Source: Ceratotherium simum simum
Taxonomy: Eukaryota > Chordata > Mammalia > Perissodactyla > Rhinocerotidae
NCBI RefSeq assembly: GCF_000283155.1
Contig: NW_004454173.1
Location: forward strand, 4,937,971-5,001,970
Length of the DNA stretch: 64,000 nt
Direction: 5' to 3'
Below are positions 23,694 through 34,100 of this stretch, piece by piece. The notes beneath the pieces were generated by a model. The model did no database searches, was not told the DNA's origin, and was given only the letters and a program-made list of their open reading frames with translations. Each line of letters opens with the position of its first letter. The stretch's first letter is position 1. The translations under genes were made by a program, and so were the position numbers.

Positions 23694-24079
23694 TGAGTTG
23701 ACATCTCCAAATTCTGACTTCATAGGTGGATGCAGGTTCTGCAAAACTTCAGGTTTAAAAGCCATAGAAAAGTAAATGCCACCTTGTGGAACGCTCTGGC
23801 AGAACGCTTGCTAACCTATCTGGCCGTACACTTGAACAGGACCTCTGAGGGCACCTTCTGTAATATTTGAAGAGCAACCCCAATTGATAAGTCAACAAAT
23901 AATTATTGACCATACTAAACTTATGTATGGTTGTTAGTGAAAACGATAATTCCCATTTGTTGAATGATAATTCTTATTTGTTGAATTCCCATTGATTAAA
24001 TTCAAGAGTAGCTCTAGGTACTTTATAGAGGTACACAAAAAACGTATATAAATTTTTTTCCTTGAAATCTTATTTAGTG

Positions 24080-24432
24080 TGCTATGGACTGAATGTGTTC
24101 CTCCAAAATTCAAATGTTGAAGCCCTAATCCGAAGTGTGACAGTATTTGGAGGTGGGGCCTTTGGGAGACGATTAAGTCATGAGTGGGATTAGAGCCCTT
24201 ATACGAAGAGACAAGAGAGCTTGCTCTGTCTCTCTGCTCTCCGCCATGTGAGGATACAACCAGAAGGTGGCTGTCTGCAAACGGAGGAGAAGGCTTTCAC
24301 CAGACACCGAATCTGCTGACACTTTGATCTTGGACTTCCCAACCTCCAGAACTGTGAGAAACAATAAATGTTTGTTGTTTAAGCCACCCAGTCCATGGTA
24401 ATTTGTTATAGCAGCTCAAGCTGACTAAGACA
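24080..24432 (+). mobile_element. MaLR-type solo LTR
   Basis: 353 bp from TGCTATGGACTGAATG to ctgactaagaca. Diagnostic words: 'caaaattcaaatgttgaagccc', 'gtatttggaggtggggccttt', 'gattagagcccttatacgaag', 'ccgccatgtgaggatacaacc', 'ccagaactgtgagaaacaataaat', 'tgtttaagccacccagtcc'. It ends CA, but I found no convincing 5-bp duplication (only gtg on both sides). Confidence 0.8.
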
Positions 24433-25639
24433 GTGAAAAACTGGAATTAACCTAAACACTCAACCTACAATAATGAAGTGTGATTCCAACTGGTAAAAAC
24501 GTATAAATGAAAAGACTGAAGAGCTACACATCAAAAAGTTAACAGACAGGATCAGGCGGTTTTTCTTATCCTTTACTTTGTCCTTTTATGTATTTAAATT
24601 TTCTTCTACAGTGAATATATATTCTATAATTGAGAGGTTTTTATTCACTGTTAATTCACAAAAAGAAACTTCAAAATTATTGGATAAGTCTTTAGGATCC
24701 TCTTTAGATCTTATTATTTCAATGGAACATAGACGTTCTTATAAAAATTATATTGAATTTTAGATGAAATACAGTTAGACTGTCTCTTTGGTTTGCTAAA
24801 GACTTAATTTTTCATTCTGCCTGCACATATTTGGTCCCTCATTCAAAACAAAACCAACAGAGCAGTATCAGCCCAATTTGCTTCATTACTATGGCAACGG
24901 AATAGTGACAAAAGCACACAGCTCCTTCCCTCCCTCTCCCATATGTGCCCTATTACGGTTTCTCTTTCACCTACTTTCACTCATCGCCATTTTCTTCCTT
25001 CCAATTGTAGTCATCCTTTTTCATACACTGGCTTCCTTCCTCCCAAAAAAGTTAATGTGCGGCAAAGAGAGAGTAAATGTAACTAATCAAAACGCCCTGG
25101 ATTCTAAATGCCAGGTTGCTCTGTTTTATACTCTTTGAGGATCCTCCTAGCCAAACACAAGTAAGGAATAGTTCTATTTTTCCTGGGAAGCTTATCTAAC
25201 CCATGCTTCTGAATACAAATAATTTCAATGTTCAGAACTTAGTTCAAATGAGCTCTTAGGTAGAAGGAGAGAATGCACATTGGAGGAGCCACCAGCAGAG
25301 ACTGGGTTTGATTGGACTCTGTTCCATTCCCCTCGTCTCGTCCCCCTACACAAATACACAATGAGTTCACTACTGATTTTAGCAGTTGTGAAGAGATGGG
25401 ACTGTAACATGAGCCATCACAGATAAACATTTCAACTGCACTTAAAACAGAATCAGGGCCCTGGACACTGCTGTACTCCATACAGAGGGTGTGCGGTGGC
25501 CTTGCCTACCAGATCCACTCTGGGCCTCTCCTTTTCTTACACCATTCCTCCTTCCTGAGAAGGAAGGACTTCTCTCAGGTATCACCTTCTTCCTGGAAGC
25601 CATGTCCTTCAGGAGAGGATAGCCCTAGCCCCAAGCCTA
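24433..25639. other. unassigned 1.2 kb
   Basis: No repeat recognised. A frame at 24878-25138 encodes a hydrophobic stretch, but T-rich DNA gives this by default. Confidence 0.4.
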
Positions 25640-26190
25640 GATAGTGAGTCTTCAGGGATGTAAGCTAACCATGATGGTACCTTCCTTTGCCAGGACTGGC
25701 CTAGGCTTGGGCATGTAATGCACTTCTGCCCAAGAGGACGTCTGCTGGTGGCTTCTGAGAAACGCTTTGAGAGGGACAAGAATGTGGCAGTGCAGGCTCC
25801 ACTGAGTCCATAGTGGTAGACAGTTTAGCTGGGCACATGGACATCCAGGATAAAGAATACATTTCTCAGCCTCTTTTGTAGCCCATTGTGGTCTGATAAA
25901 TTCTGACCAATAGAATAAACGCAGAAGTGTGGTGTGGCAACTCCTGAGCATCTTCCTTACTGGACAACTGACAAGCGTCCTTTAGCTACTCTTCATCCTT
26001 TCCTTTATTCTGCTATATGGAACATGGATGTGATAGTTGGAGGTGAAACAATCACTTGGGACCATAGATGATCTTGGGAATGGAGACCATGTATAGGAAA
26101 ACAAAAAAAGAAGCCAGACCTAAGCCACTGTTATTTGGGGTTTTCTGTCATTTACAATCAAACCAAACACTAACTAATTCAAAGAAAAAG
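25640..26190 (+). mobile_element. MLT1-like LTR relic A
   Basis: 'gctgggcacatggacatccagg', 'aagaatacatttctcagcctc', 'gtctgataaattctgaccaatag', 'ggaacatggatgtgatagttgg', 'taagccactgttatttggggttttctgtc' and 'ccaaacactaactaattc' follow a MaLR LTR 3' half. The 5' limit is uncertain. Confidence 0.55.
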
Positions 26191-26463
26191 TCAGCCCATT
26201 TTCAGTCTCTAGATGTTGCTGTGTCTAGAAATGATGTATGGAACTGCTGCAGCCACTGTGTAACCATAAGGGAAACCAGCCTGAGGCCAAAGCCAAACAT
26301 AAAGATGGCAGGCAATAAGACAGAGCTACAGAGTCAATAAACCCTGCAACTACCTTCCTGTGGATTTTCTATTATGTGCGAAAATATATTCCATTATTGT
26401 TTAAGCCACTGAGTTGGTGATTTCTGTTTCTTGCAGCTGAAAGCATTCTAGCTGGTACAGAGT
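26191..26463 (+). mobile_element. MLT1-like LTR relic B
   Basis: 'aagatggcaggcaataagac', 'ggattttctattatgtgcg', 'ccattattgtttaagccactgagttgg' and 'tgcagctgaaagcattctagctggtac' form a second LTR 3' end directly after relic A. It may be a tandem relic or two nested insertions. Confidence 0.6.
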
Positions 26464-26739
26464 TTAATGGTTTCTAATGGTTGTAAATTACATGTTTCTC
26501 CAGAAAAGACCCAACTAACCAAAGATTTGGAAGAAGGATAAAATATGAAGGGTGGAGGAAGGTGTGTTATAAAACACTTACAAAATAGAAAACAGAGAGA
26601 AAAAACATAATTTCACCAGTCCAAGATGACAATTGTGACCAACTGGTCTTTTAAAAAAAGTATTATATATAATTACAGATATTTTATATATATGTAATCA
26701 CACTATATATTTAACTTTACCTCTCCCACTAAATACAAA

Positions 26740-27827
26740 TTAAAACTCTGGACAGAGGACAAGAAACAACTACCTGGGGACTCTGAAAAGTAAAAAAAGA
26801 ACAAGGCAGTTTAGGGAGGGAATCCAAAATTTGAAGAAAAGCCACTATGGTGGTGGTCATTTTTCTTGCTGAGTGTTTTTGGGAGGAGGGGTCATTTTTT
26901 GGTTTTTAGTTTTTTTTTTTTTTTCTTCTTTATCCCTCAGCTTTTACTGAAGGGTGGGCCAAAGTCAGTGGACTGCTCAGCAGATGCAGACAACAAAAAT
27001 TTTCTGACCAGAAGACTGGGAAAAGGAATCACCACAAGCTGAAGAGCGAGAGAGGAGTCCCTGTTTTTCTGTTTTTTCTTTTTGTCTCCCAGTCCCAGCC
27101 TGAGGCCAGTCATGGATCTACGCTGTCGTTGCAGGAAAAGGCGCTCATGCTGTGTGAAGAGTGTGGAGGAATCCCCGTTATTTTCCTCTCACTGCTTTAC
27201 CCTGAAGGTGGGCCCAGTTGTGTGGAACTGGGAGCTGCTTTAACACAAGAGGTGAAAACTCTTAAAGAACCCCATTTCTGTGTCCAGAGGAGCCTGGAAA
27301 AGAGACCCTTGGGCACTGAAGAGTGTGAAGGAAATCTCAGAGAACTGTGATGTGGAGAACGAACTTAATTCTGTGAGTGAACGGACACAAGTCCAGGCTC
27401 ACCTTCAAGCACAGCGCGGGCTCTGAGAACTGGACTGCTGTTGGAACCACTGCCGGCAGCAGGTGAGACAGAACTTGTGATCTAGACGCACGCGGGCTGA
27501 CAGCCTGCTGAAACAACAAAAAAATTGACGTTCTCCAGAGGATTTTAACCAGACCCAGAGACTCACAACATAGTGTTTTAAATGTCCAGGCGACAATCCA
27601 AAATTACTTGATATACAAAGAAGCTTGAAAATCTGACCAATTCTCAAGAGAAAAGACAGTCAACTAACGCCAACTTCAAAATTATCCAGATGTTGGAATT
27701 ATAATACAAAGACCTTAGAGCAGCTTTTATAATCAACCTCCATTAGGCAAAAGCAAACACCCTTAAACTCATGGATCCAAGGACAGATATTCTCAGCAGA
27801 GAAATAGAAAGTATAAAGAACGAACTA
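26740..27827 (+). mobile_element. L1M 5' UTR (part 1)
   Basis: Old L1 5' region: 'gaggacaagaaacaactacc', 'tttagggagggaatccaaaa', 'caaaaattttctgaccag', 'gtccaggcgacaatccaaaattacttgatatac', 'aattctcaagagaaaagacagtc', 'cagatgttggaattataatac', 'ctcagcagagaaatagaaag'. Old L1 5' ends are less common than 3' ends because most copies are 5'-truncated. The open frame at 27129-27350 is in this UTR and has no known product. An ERE interrupts the element at 27828. Confidence 0.75.
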
Positions 27828-28074
27828 GGGGCCCACCCAGTGGCACAAGCGGTTAAGCGCACGTGCTCTGCTGTGGCGGCCCAGGGTTTGCCGGTTCTGA
27901 TCCCGGGCGCGCACTGACGCACCGCTTGTTAAGTCATGCTGTGGCGGCGTCCCATATAAAGTGGAGGAAGATGGGCACGGATGTTAGCCCAGGGCCAGTC
28001 TTCCTCAGCAAAAAAAAGAGGAGGATTGGCATCAGATGTTAGCTCAGAGCTAGTCTTCCTCACACACACACAAA
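27828..28074 (+). mobile_element. ERE SINE inserted in L1
   Basis: Head ggggcccacccagtggcaca, B-box region 'gccggttctgatcccgggcg', then 'gtggaggaagatgggcacgg' and 'gaggaggattggcatcag' tail modules and a CA/A tail. Target-site duplication aaagaacgaacta (27815-27827) versus aaagaaagaacta (28075-28087): 12 of 13 match. Excision would rejoin the L1 sequence. Confidence 0.93.
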
Positions 28075-28515
28075 AAAGAAAGAACTAAATGGAGATTTTG
28101 GAACTGAAAAACATAATATCTGAAATAAAAAATTCACTACATGAGCTCAGTAATGGAATGGAGATCACAGAGGAAAGAGTCAAATAAACTTGAAGGTAGA
28201 TCATTATAAATTATCCAATTGGAAGAGAGAAAAAACAAACAAAGCAAAACAGAGCTTCAGGTATCTGGGGGACAATATCAAATGGTCTAATGGTGGACTG
28301 TATGTTATTGGAGTCCCTGAAGGAGAGGAGAAAGTGACTGGTGCAGAAAAAGTATGTGAAAATATAATGGCTGACAAGTTCTCAAATTTGGTGAAAAACA
28401 TAAATTTACAGATTTAAGAAGCTCAGTGAAGGCCAAACAGAATATATTCAAAGAAAAGCATGATCAGACTGCTGAAAAGCATAATCAAACTGCTGAAAAC
28501 CCAAAGGTGAAGATA
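28075..28515 (+). mobile_element. L1M ORF1 amino-terminal relic (part 2)
   Basis: Continues the L1 after the ERE: 'ttttggaactgaaaaacataatatctgaaat', 'atggagatcacagaggaaagagtc', 'gtctaatggtgg', 'ggtgaaaaacataaatttacagat'. The frame at 28190-28417 reads VIGVPEGEEK and later NLVKNINLQI. This is the conserved 'IGVPEGEE' block at the coiled-coil/RRM boundary of L1 ORF1p, the RNA-binding chaperone of L1 retrotransposition. Stops on both sides show it is dead. The 3' part of the L1, with the rest of ORF1 and all of ORF2, is missing. Confidence 0.8.
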
Positions 28516-30540
28516 GCTGAAGAGGCCGTGTGGGGAAGGGGTTTCAACACCTGACAGCTGGTGGCTAGACAGAGCGATGGGAAAGAGGCGTTTACTGATT
28601 TTGCGTAGAATCTGTGCTCTTGCAATGTAACCCCCATTCTCCATATTGTGTGAAATTCAGTGCAACCTGTAAAGCTCACTAATGCTTTGCAGAGTGTGTC
28701 TGCTTCTGGGAAATAGGACAAAACGGAATCCTACTTCAGCTTTGGTGAAGGTGGCACAGAGGCTGTCCTTGTCCTGTCACTTCTGGTCACGCTTGCTTTC
28801 CCTTGACCCTGCTGCTAACTGCTGTTCACTCTCTTTCTGTCCTTCCTCTAGCTCAGGAGTGGCAACATTTTCTGCAGGATGGCCATCTCAGAAAGAAAGA
28901 AATATTTGAAAGCTGTATTGAAGCATTATGTTTTAGATAAAAAAATACAATATCTAAAACCAAGTTTAGGAATTTAAAATTTTTTTCCTTTCACTAGTGG
29001 GTTTGTCTTTCTTCTTTTCTTTGTTTTTTCTTGCTTTCCCTTTCTTTTTTTCTTTTCATTTTGCTTGAAGTTGAGAAACTACATAACTAGTGCCCACTGT
29101 AATACCAATGACAAATGTTTCTTTTTTGAACACATTTGGTTGTTACACTGTTTTGGCATCTCTGTTTTCCGCCTCTCCTTGATTTACGTTTTAGTCCGCC
29201 TACTTGCAAATATTAGATGCCTCATTAGGCCTCTTAAAACCGTGCTTCTTAAAACAAGAAATTTTCTTTTCTGTTTTCAATAAGACAAACAGCAAAAGCC
29301 TAACACCCAAGAAATACTTCTTGATTCACTTATGTGAAACTATAAACTTTATCTGTCATTTATCTGTGTTAATAGCAACCACAGCAAAGATTTCCATTTT
29401 AGTTAGAACCCACATCCAGCCAACTTGGCCTCACAACCAGCAAGAAAATCCAATTCACTCTTCTTCTGTCTACCAGGGGAGAACAGAAACGCTTGGTTTT
29501 TCAATAGGAGGTGGGAGCAAGGCCCAGAGTGGGCCTGGCTGAGTTTGGCCATCCCTGGGCTGTTTTCTCTCATCTCATGAACTAAAGGGTTCCTGAGACT
29601 AGACACCAGGCCACGGCTAATCAGGATGGCCTCACTCTCACTGCCAATGGGCAAAGAACATGAAGAGAAATAGAAACAGAGAAAACAACACTGGATAAGG
29701 AGAAAGAAGGTTGGTGTCATCTTTGCAGGAAAAGGCTCCTGGATTCCAGAGGTGCTCTAAGCCAGTGAGGTGGCCAGTTACACCTGGGACGCTTCTCCCT
29801 TTCCTAGGGGAATGGATTTCCTGGCAATCACAGCTCAGAAAAGATGCTCCTTTTCAAGTGTAGCCTTTGGGTGCTTCTCTTTAATCAATTCTAAGTGACG
29901 TTTATTTTAAGATCACACACTAAGACTGAAAATAAAATTTAAAATATTTTCTGTCTTAAAGCGCATACGTGATTGTTTTTTGTAAGTTTGCTGTTTACAT
30001 TGTTTTAAAATAGTCTCTTTATCTATAATAAGGGAATTCTGACATTTAAATAATTCACACTTCTTCACATTTTATTACTTGTAAAGCATTCATCTGTCAA
30101 AAGTGCAAAACATTTTTGTAGACACCAAGTACAATTTGTTAAAACGTAATTGTTTCAGAAGATATCTGTCCGAACAGTACTTAAGCTGGATATGCATAAT
30201 ATAGCAATATGTATGCAGATATTTGAACTATTTATAAACTTCAAACATAGCAAACTGAAGATTATCAAAGGTTAAAAAAAAATTATCTTTGGCCTGACAC
30301 AGTTTGCAAGGTGATAGCTTTCAGTCTGGCATAAATGTTCCTCTTAGTTTTTTGGAACAGAGCCTAGAAAATGTTCACAAATGAACAAAAATGAAGGGGA
30401 ATTTCAGGCACAAATAAGAATTAAAAGAGAACGGAAGTTATTAAAAACCTTCACCAATGCGTTCATGCTGACAATACATAACAAAGCGGCTGAAATGTTT
30501 GTTGTGATGAAGAAATTGCAAATCAATGGAAAGCCAGGTA
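28516..30540. other. 2 kb unassigned
   Basis: No repeat recognised, apart from a T-rich pyrimidine patch at 28980-29060. Frames at 28682-28909 and 29204-29542 are unrecognised. Downstream it leads into the CpG cluster. Confidence 0.4.
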
Positions 30541-31170
30541 GGTGCACAGAGAGGGCTCGGCCGCCCTGACTCAGACGACGGGCTGAGCTCCCGCGGGAGA
30601 GGCGGCGCGGGGCCGAGGCCGGGGAGCCCAGGCGGCGCCTGGAGAGACAGCCGTGTCCCTTATCGCCCCGCCGCGCTTGTCCGCCACACACCAAACCAGA
30701 TGGACCGCCAGCTGGCAGAAAACACTGTCTGCTTGCCCCCTAGACAGGAGGATAGCGGGTGGGAGGTCCTGTTTTAGAGTCTTGTACTTTCGTGTGAGAA
30801 GTGCTTGTAAGGCAGCGGGAGCTCAGGGTAGGGGTTACGTGTAGCAGAAATGTCCAGAAACATCCAACATTACGCTCTCTGCAGAGAGGTAGCCTCCGGC
30901 TTCAGCTGCTGATTCTTTTGGCTCAAGCTGAGTCAAGCGGCACACGAAGAACAGACAGCAGCGTGCAAACGACTGGCGGTCACCGTGGGGTACGACAGAC
31001 CGGCGACGGCTAGCTCCGGCCGCCGCCCCTTCTCTGTGCCTGAGCGGCTGCGCCCGCGTCCCGCCGACGCCGGGCCGGCTCTCCTCCCCGGGAGCTCTGC
31101 AGCGCTCCACAGCGGGCAGACGGCGCTCCGCTCGTCCAGGGCCCTCGTTTCTGCAGACGTTTGCGTGCTT
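30541..31170. promoter_or_regulatory. CpG island, candidate promoter
   Basis: I count about 58 CpGs in 630 bp: about 20 in 30541-30720, 8 in the middle and 30 in 30961-31170. Flanking DNA has almost none. No repeat is involved. CpG density kept at this level usually means the DNA is unmethylated in the germ line, typical of promoters. A good splice-donor-like site, CCAG|GTAGGT, lies just upstream at about 30535-30544 (plus). Frames on both strands (30404-30694 minus, 30526-30777 plus, 30835-31176 minus, 30985-31227 plus) are GC-rich shadows without known domains. Strand and gene cannot be decided from the sequence. A lncRNA or alternative first exon would fit, as would an orphan CpG island enhancer. 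Confidence 0.65.
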
Positions 31171-34100
31171 ACTCATGGAGATTTTATTCCTCAGGCTTCA
31201 CCAATTTTAAGCTGGAGCTTCTTTTAATGAACTCCAAAATGAGGCGTGACACAACTGTTAAAAACAATTTCTTCTTCAATAACTGAACCCAAGTGCAGCT
31301 CCTTTTTCTGGAGGCATATGGAATTAGCCACATGCCTCTGATATTAGCACTTATATCTCCCACATAACCCTTTGACAACCCAAACTAATCGCTCTTTCAA
31401 TTATCCATTTACTGTTTACTGTAATACTAATCCTCACAGACCACTCTTCTGAGTGTCTTCTGCCAGATGTCATGGTATATCAACTTTTTAAAAATATCAT
31501 TGTTTTCTTCAATAAGAAGTAAAAAGAAAAAGCACTTTCTTTCATCTAATACTATGGATGTCAAACGTAATAAGATATTTATGGATCTTAAGAACTGTCT
31601 GGCTGTAGGGTTCATTTCTTAAATGAACATTTCTTAAACATGTATAAAACATCCTATTACATAAGAATGAGGCACCCATTACTCTTTCCATTTTATAGAA
31701 AAGGAAATAAAAGCCAGTTGCATGATTTCTGCAGATCCCTACCATGCAGTGGGGACATGAGAAATTCCAGGAATACCATCCAATGAAATGATTTACCTGC
31801 TACTGTGTGGTCGTTCATCGTTGTAGGAACAGCATCAAGAAGTCTGCACATTTCAATCGTTTATGGAATGCAAAATTATGGAAAGAAAAAACACTTCTTG
31901 CACGACTTTCCTTTTGGGATTTTCTCTTGTGTCCACTGTAGGATGGGATTGCTGACCGCTGTTCACAGCTCCAGTATGATCCTGGGCATTTCTAAGGCAG
32001 GGCCCCCAAGCAGCAGATGTCTAGGGGTGGGTGAAGCCCTTAGCACACTGAAAAAGCAGACACAAAGAGGACTGGTCTGTCACGTTTGGCTTTCTTTTTT
32101 ACCTGTAGTTATGTGGTTGGAAGATCCTCCTTTCAGTCAACTATCAGGGCTACTTTTATGTTCACAAAACATTCCCTTCAAAAGTTGACCTTCAAATATC
32201 CTTGAAGGTAGAAAGGCAAACAAATGTGCTATTGTTCACTTAGACGACATGGGGCACCTTGCAATGTTTGCTCTAATCTGCTAATACCCTGTAGCAGGTG
32301 GAAACAGTGAAAAGAATTCCCACGAGATCCATTTTCTCATTTGAACAAGATGGAAATGGCACTGGATTAAGTTCAAATATCATCTGTGACTGTAGCATAT
32401 AAAGACATTAAAGAAGTTTATAGTACTGTGACGACTACCCTTGCAACTATCACTATCTCTTAAAATCCACGCCTACAGCCTATTCCCACAACTGAAGAAA
32501 AGACAGTGTGAAAGGGCCAACAACGTAACTATTTCACGGTGGATCTAATAATCCACACGTTTTAGAAATTCATTCACAAAGTCCCATTTCAAAAGATAAA
32601 ACAGGTAAAAATGACACTGTGATTGTTTCATTCATGGTCAATCACACAATTCCTCAGTATGAACCATGACAGCCATCATAAGACGTGCAAAGGACATAAA
32701 TGGCAGTGGTGGGAGCGAAAGACTCTGGAAGACACAAGTCAATCACTTGCCACAAATAATTTCTATGGAAATTCACAACTGGATAATTCCCACAAGATGA
32801 CCTCAAGAATAAAGTAGTAGATAATCTGGTTTTTAACTAAACAACTGAACATGTAAATAAAGAATGCACAAATCTTGAACAACAGGTATTATAGTATTGA
32901 TGAGACTATAAATTCTTATAACTTGTACAGTCATACAAGCCAGTAGACTCAACACAGATGTTCTAAGATTTTGTAAACTCATAATTTTGGAGAAGTAACT
33001 GATACCACTGTCTCAGTAAAAACATCACAAAAATAAACAAGACTTTAGTTTTAGCAGAGGAAAAAGTTAAATGAAGAAGCATAAAAATAAGACAAGTTGT
33101 CATCTTGGTAAGTCTCTGGTTTCATGTAGACTGGTGACTCATCTTAATGACAATTCAGCAGTTAGTATCTTAAGGATATTTCTATGCTAACAACAAATAG
33201 CTATTAAGTTCATACTGTTATGCATTTATAGCTGTTTCAACCAAAGAGTAGTCATAATAAAAACATGAAAGTACAGAATATAGTATTTCTGATGTCTTAA
33301 GAAAAATTCGAACAAATAGATACAGCCTTTATTATATAGCAAACACAAATGATTTTAAACTTGATTCATTATTAAATCTTTTTTATCCCTGCTCCATGTT
33401 ATGTTCTGAATGAAAGGTACAAATTAGGGAAATGTGGAAAATAACCTGAGTAGTACGATACATCTTGTGGCAAAACAATATGATTGGGATTCACTAATAC
33501 AAGGAAGACTTTCCATGGTCCTAGTCAAGGAGAGAAGGAAAGAAAACACGAAAGAAGGCTGATCATGAGAATCAATATTTTCCTGAGGTAGCAGTATCCC
33601 AGAGGATACAACAACAGAAAGTGGAGATGGTGAAATAGCCGTTAGTAAAACAAGCAACATTGGACAAAAAATTTGGGTTAAAAAAGACTGCTAGAAGAGT
33701 CTGCGGATATTTGTTTGGTTTTTCTTTAGAAGAAAGAGATTTTTAATTATGTGCATACGTGTAAAGTATAAAATAATTCATTATTTGAAAACTGAGAGTA
33801 AAATAGTATAATAAATGTGAAGACACTTTAATAAACAAAAAGAACACAACTGCAAAGTGTATTTCCATGATAGTTTATACTCGTCAAGACACTTGTCTCA
33901 TTATTATTTATAATTGTCAATAATAATGTGATGCTGTAGGTTATTGACAATAATAACCTATGCATATTTAAATATATATTTGCTGTTGATGTTAAAGTCA
34001 ATATAAATTTAATTGTTCTGTTAGAATTCTTGCATAAGATATTCTTTCTCTGTATATTCTGATATTCTTTCTCAGTACTTATTTTTAATTTTCCCTCAGA

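Noticed and set aside
31805..32188. 127-codon plus-strand frame
   Set aside because: No known motif, no codon bias and no splice or promoter context. At this length chance is plausible in 64 kb. Kept only as part of the repeat-poor tract.
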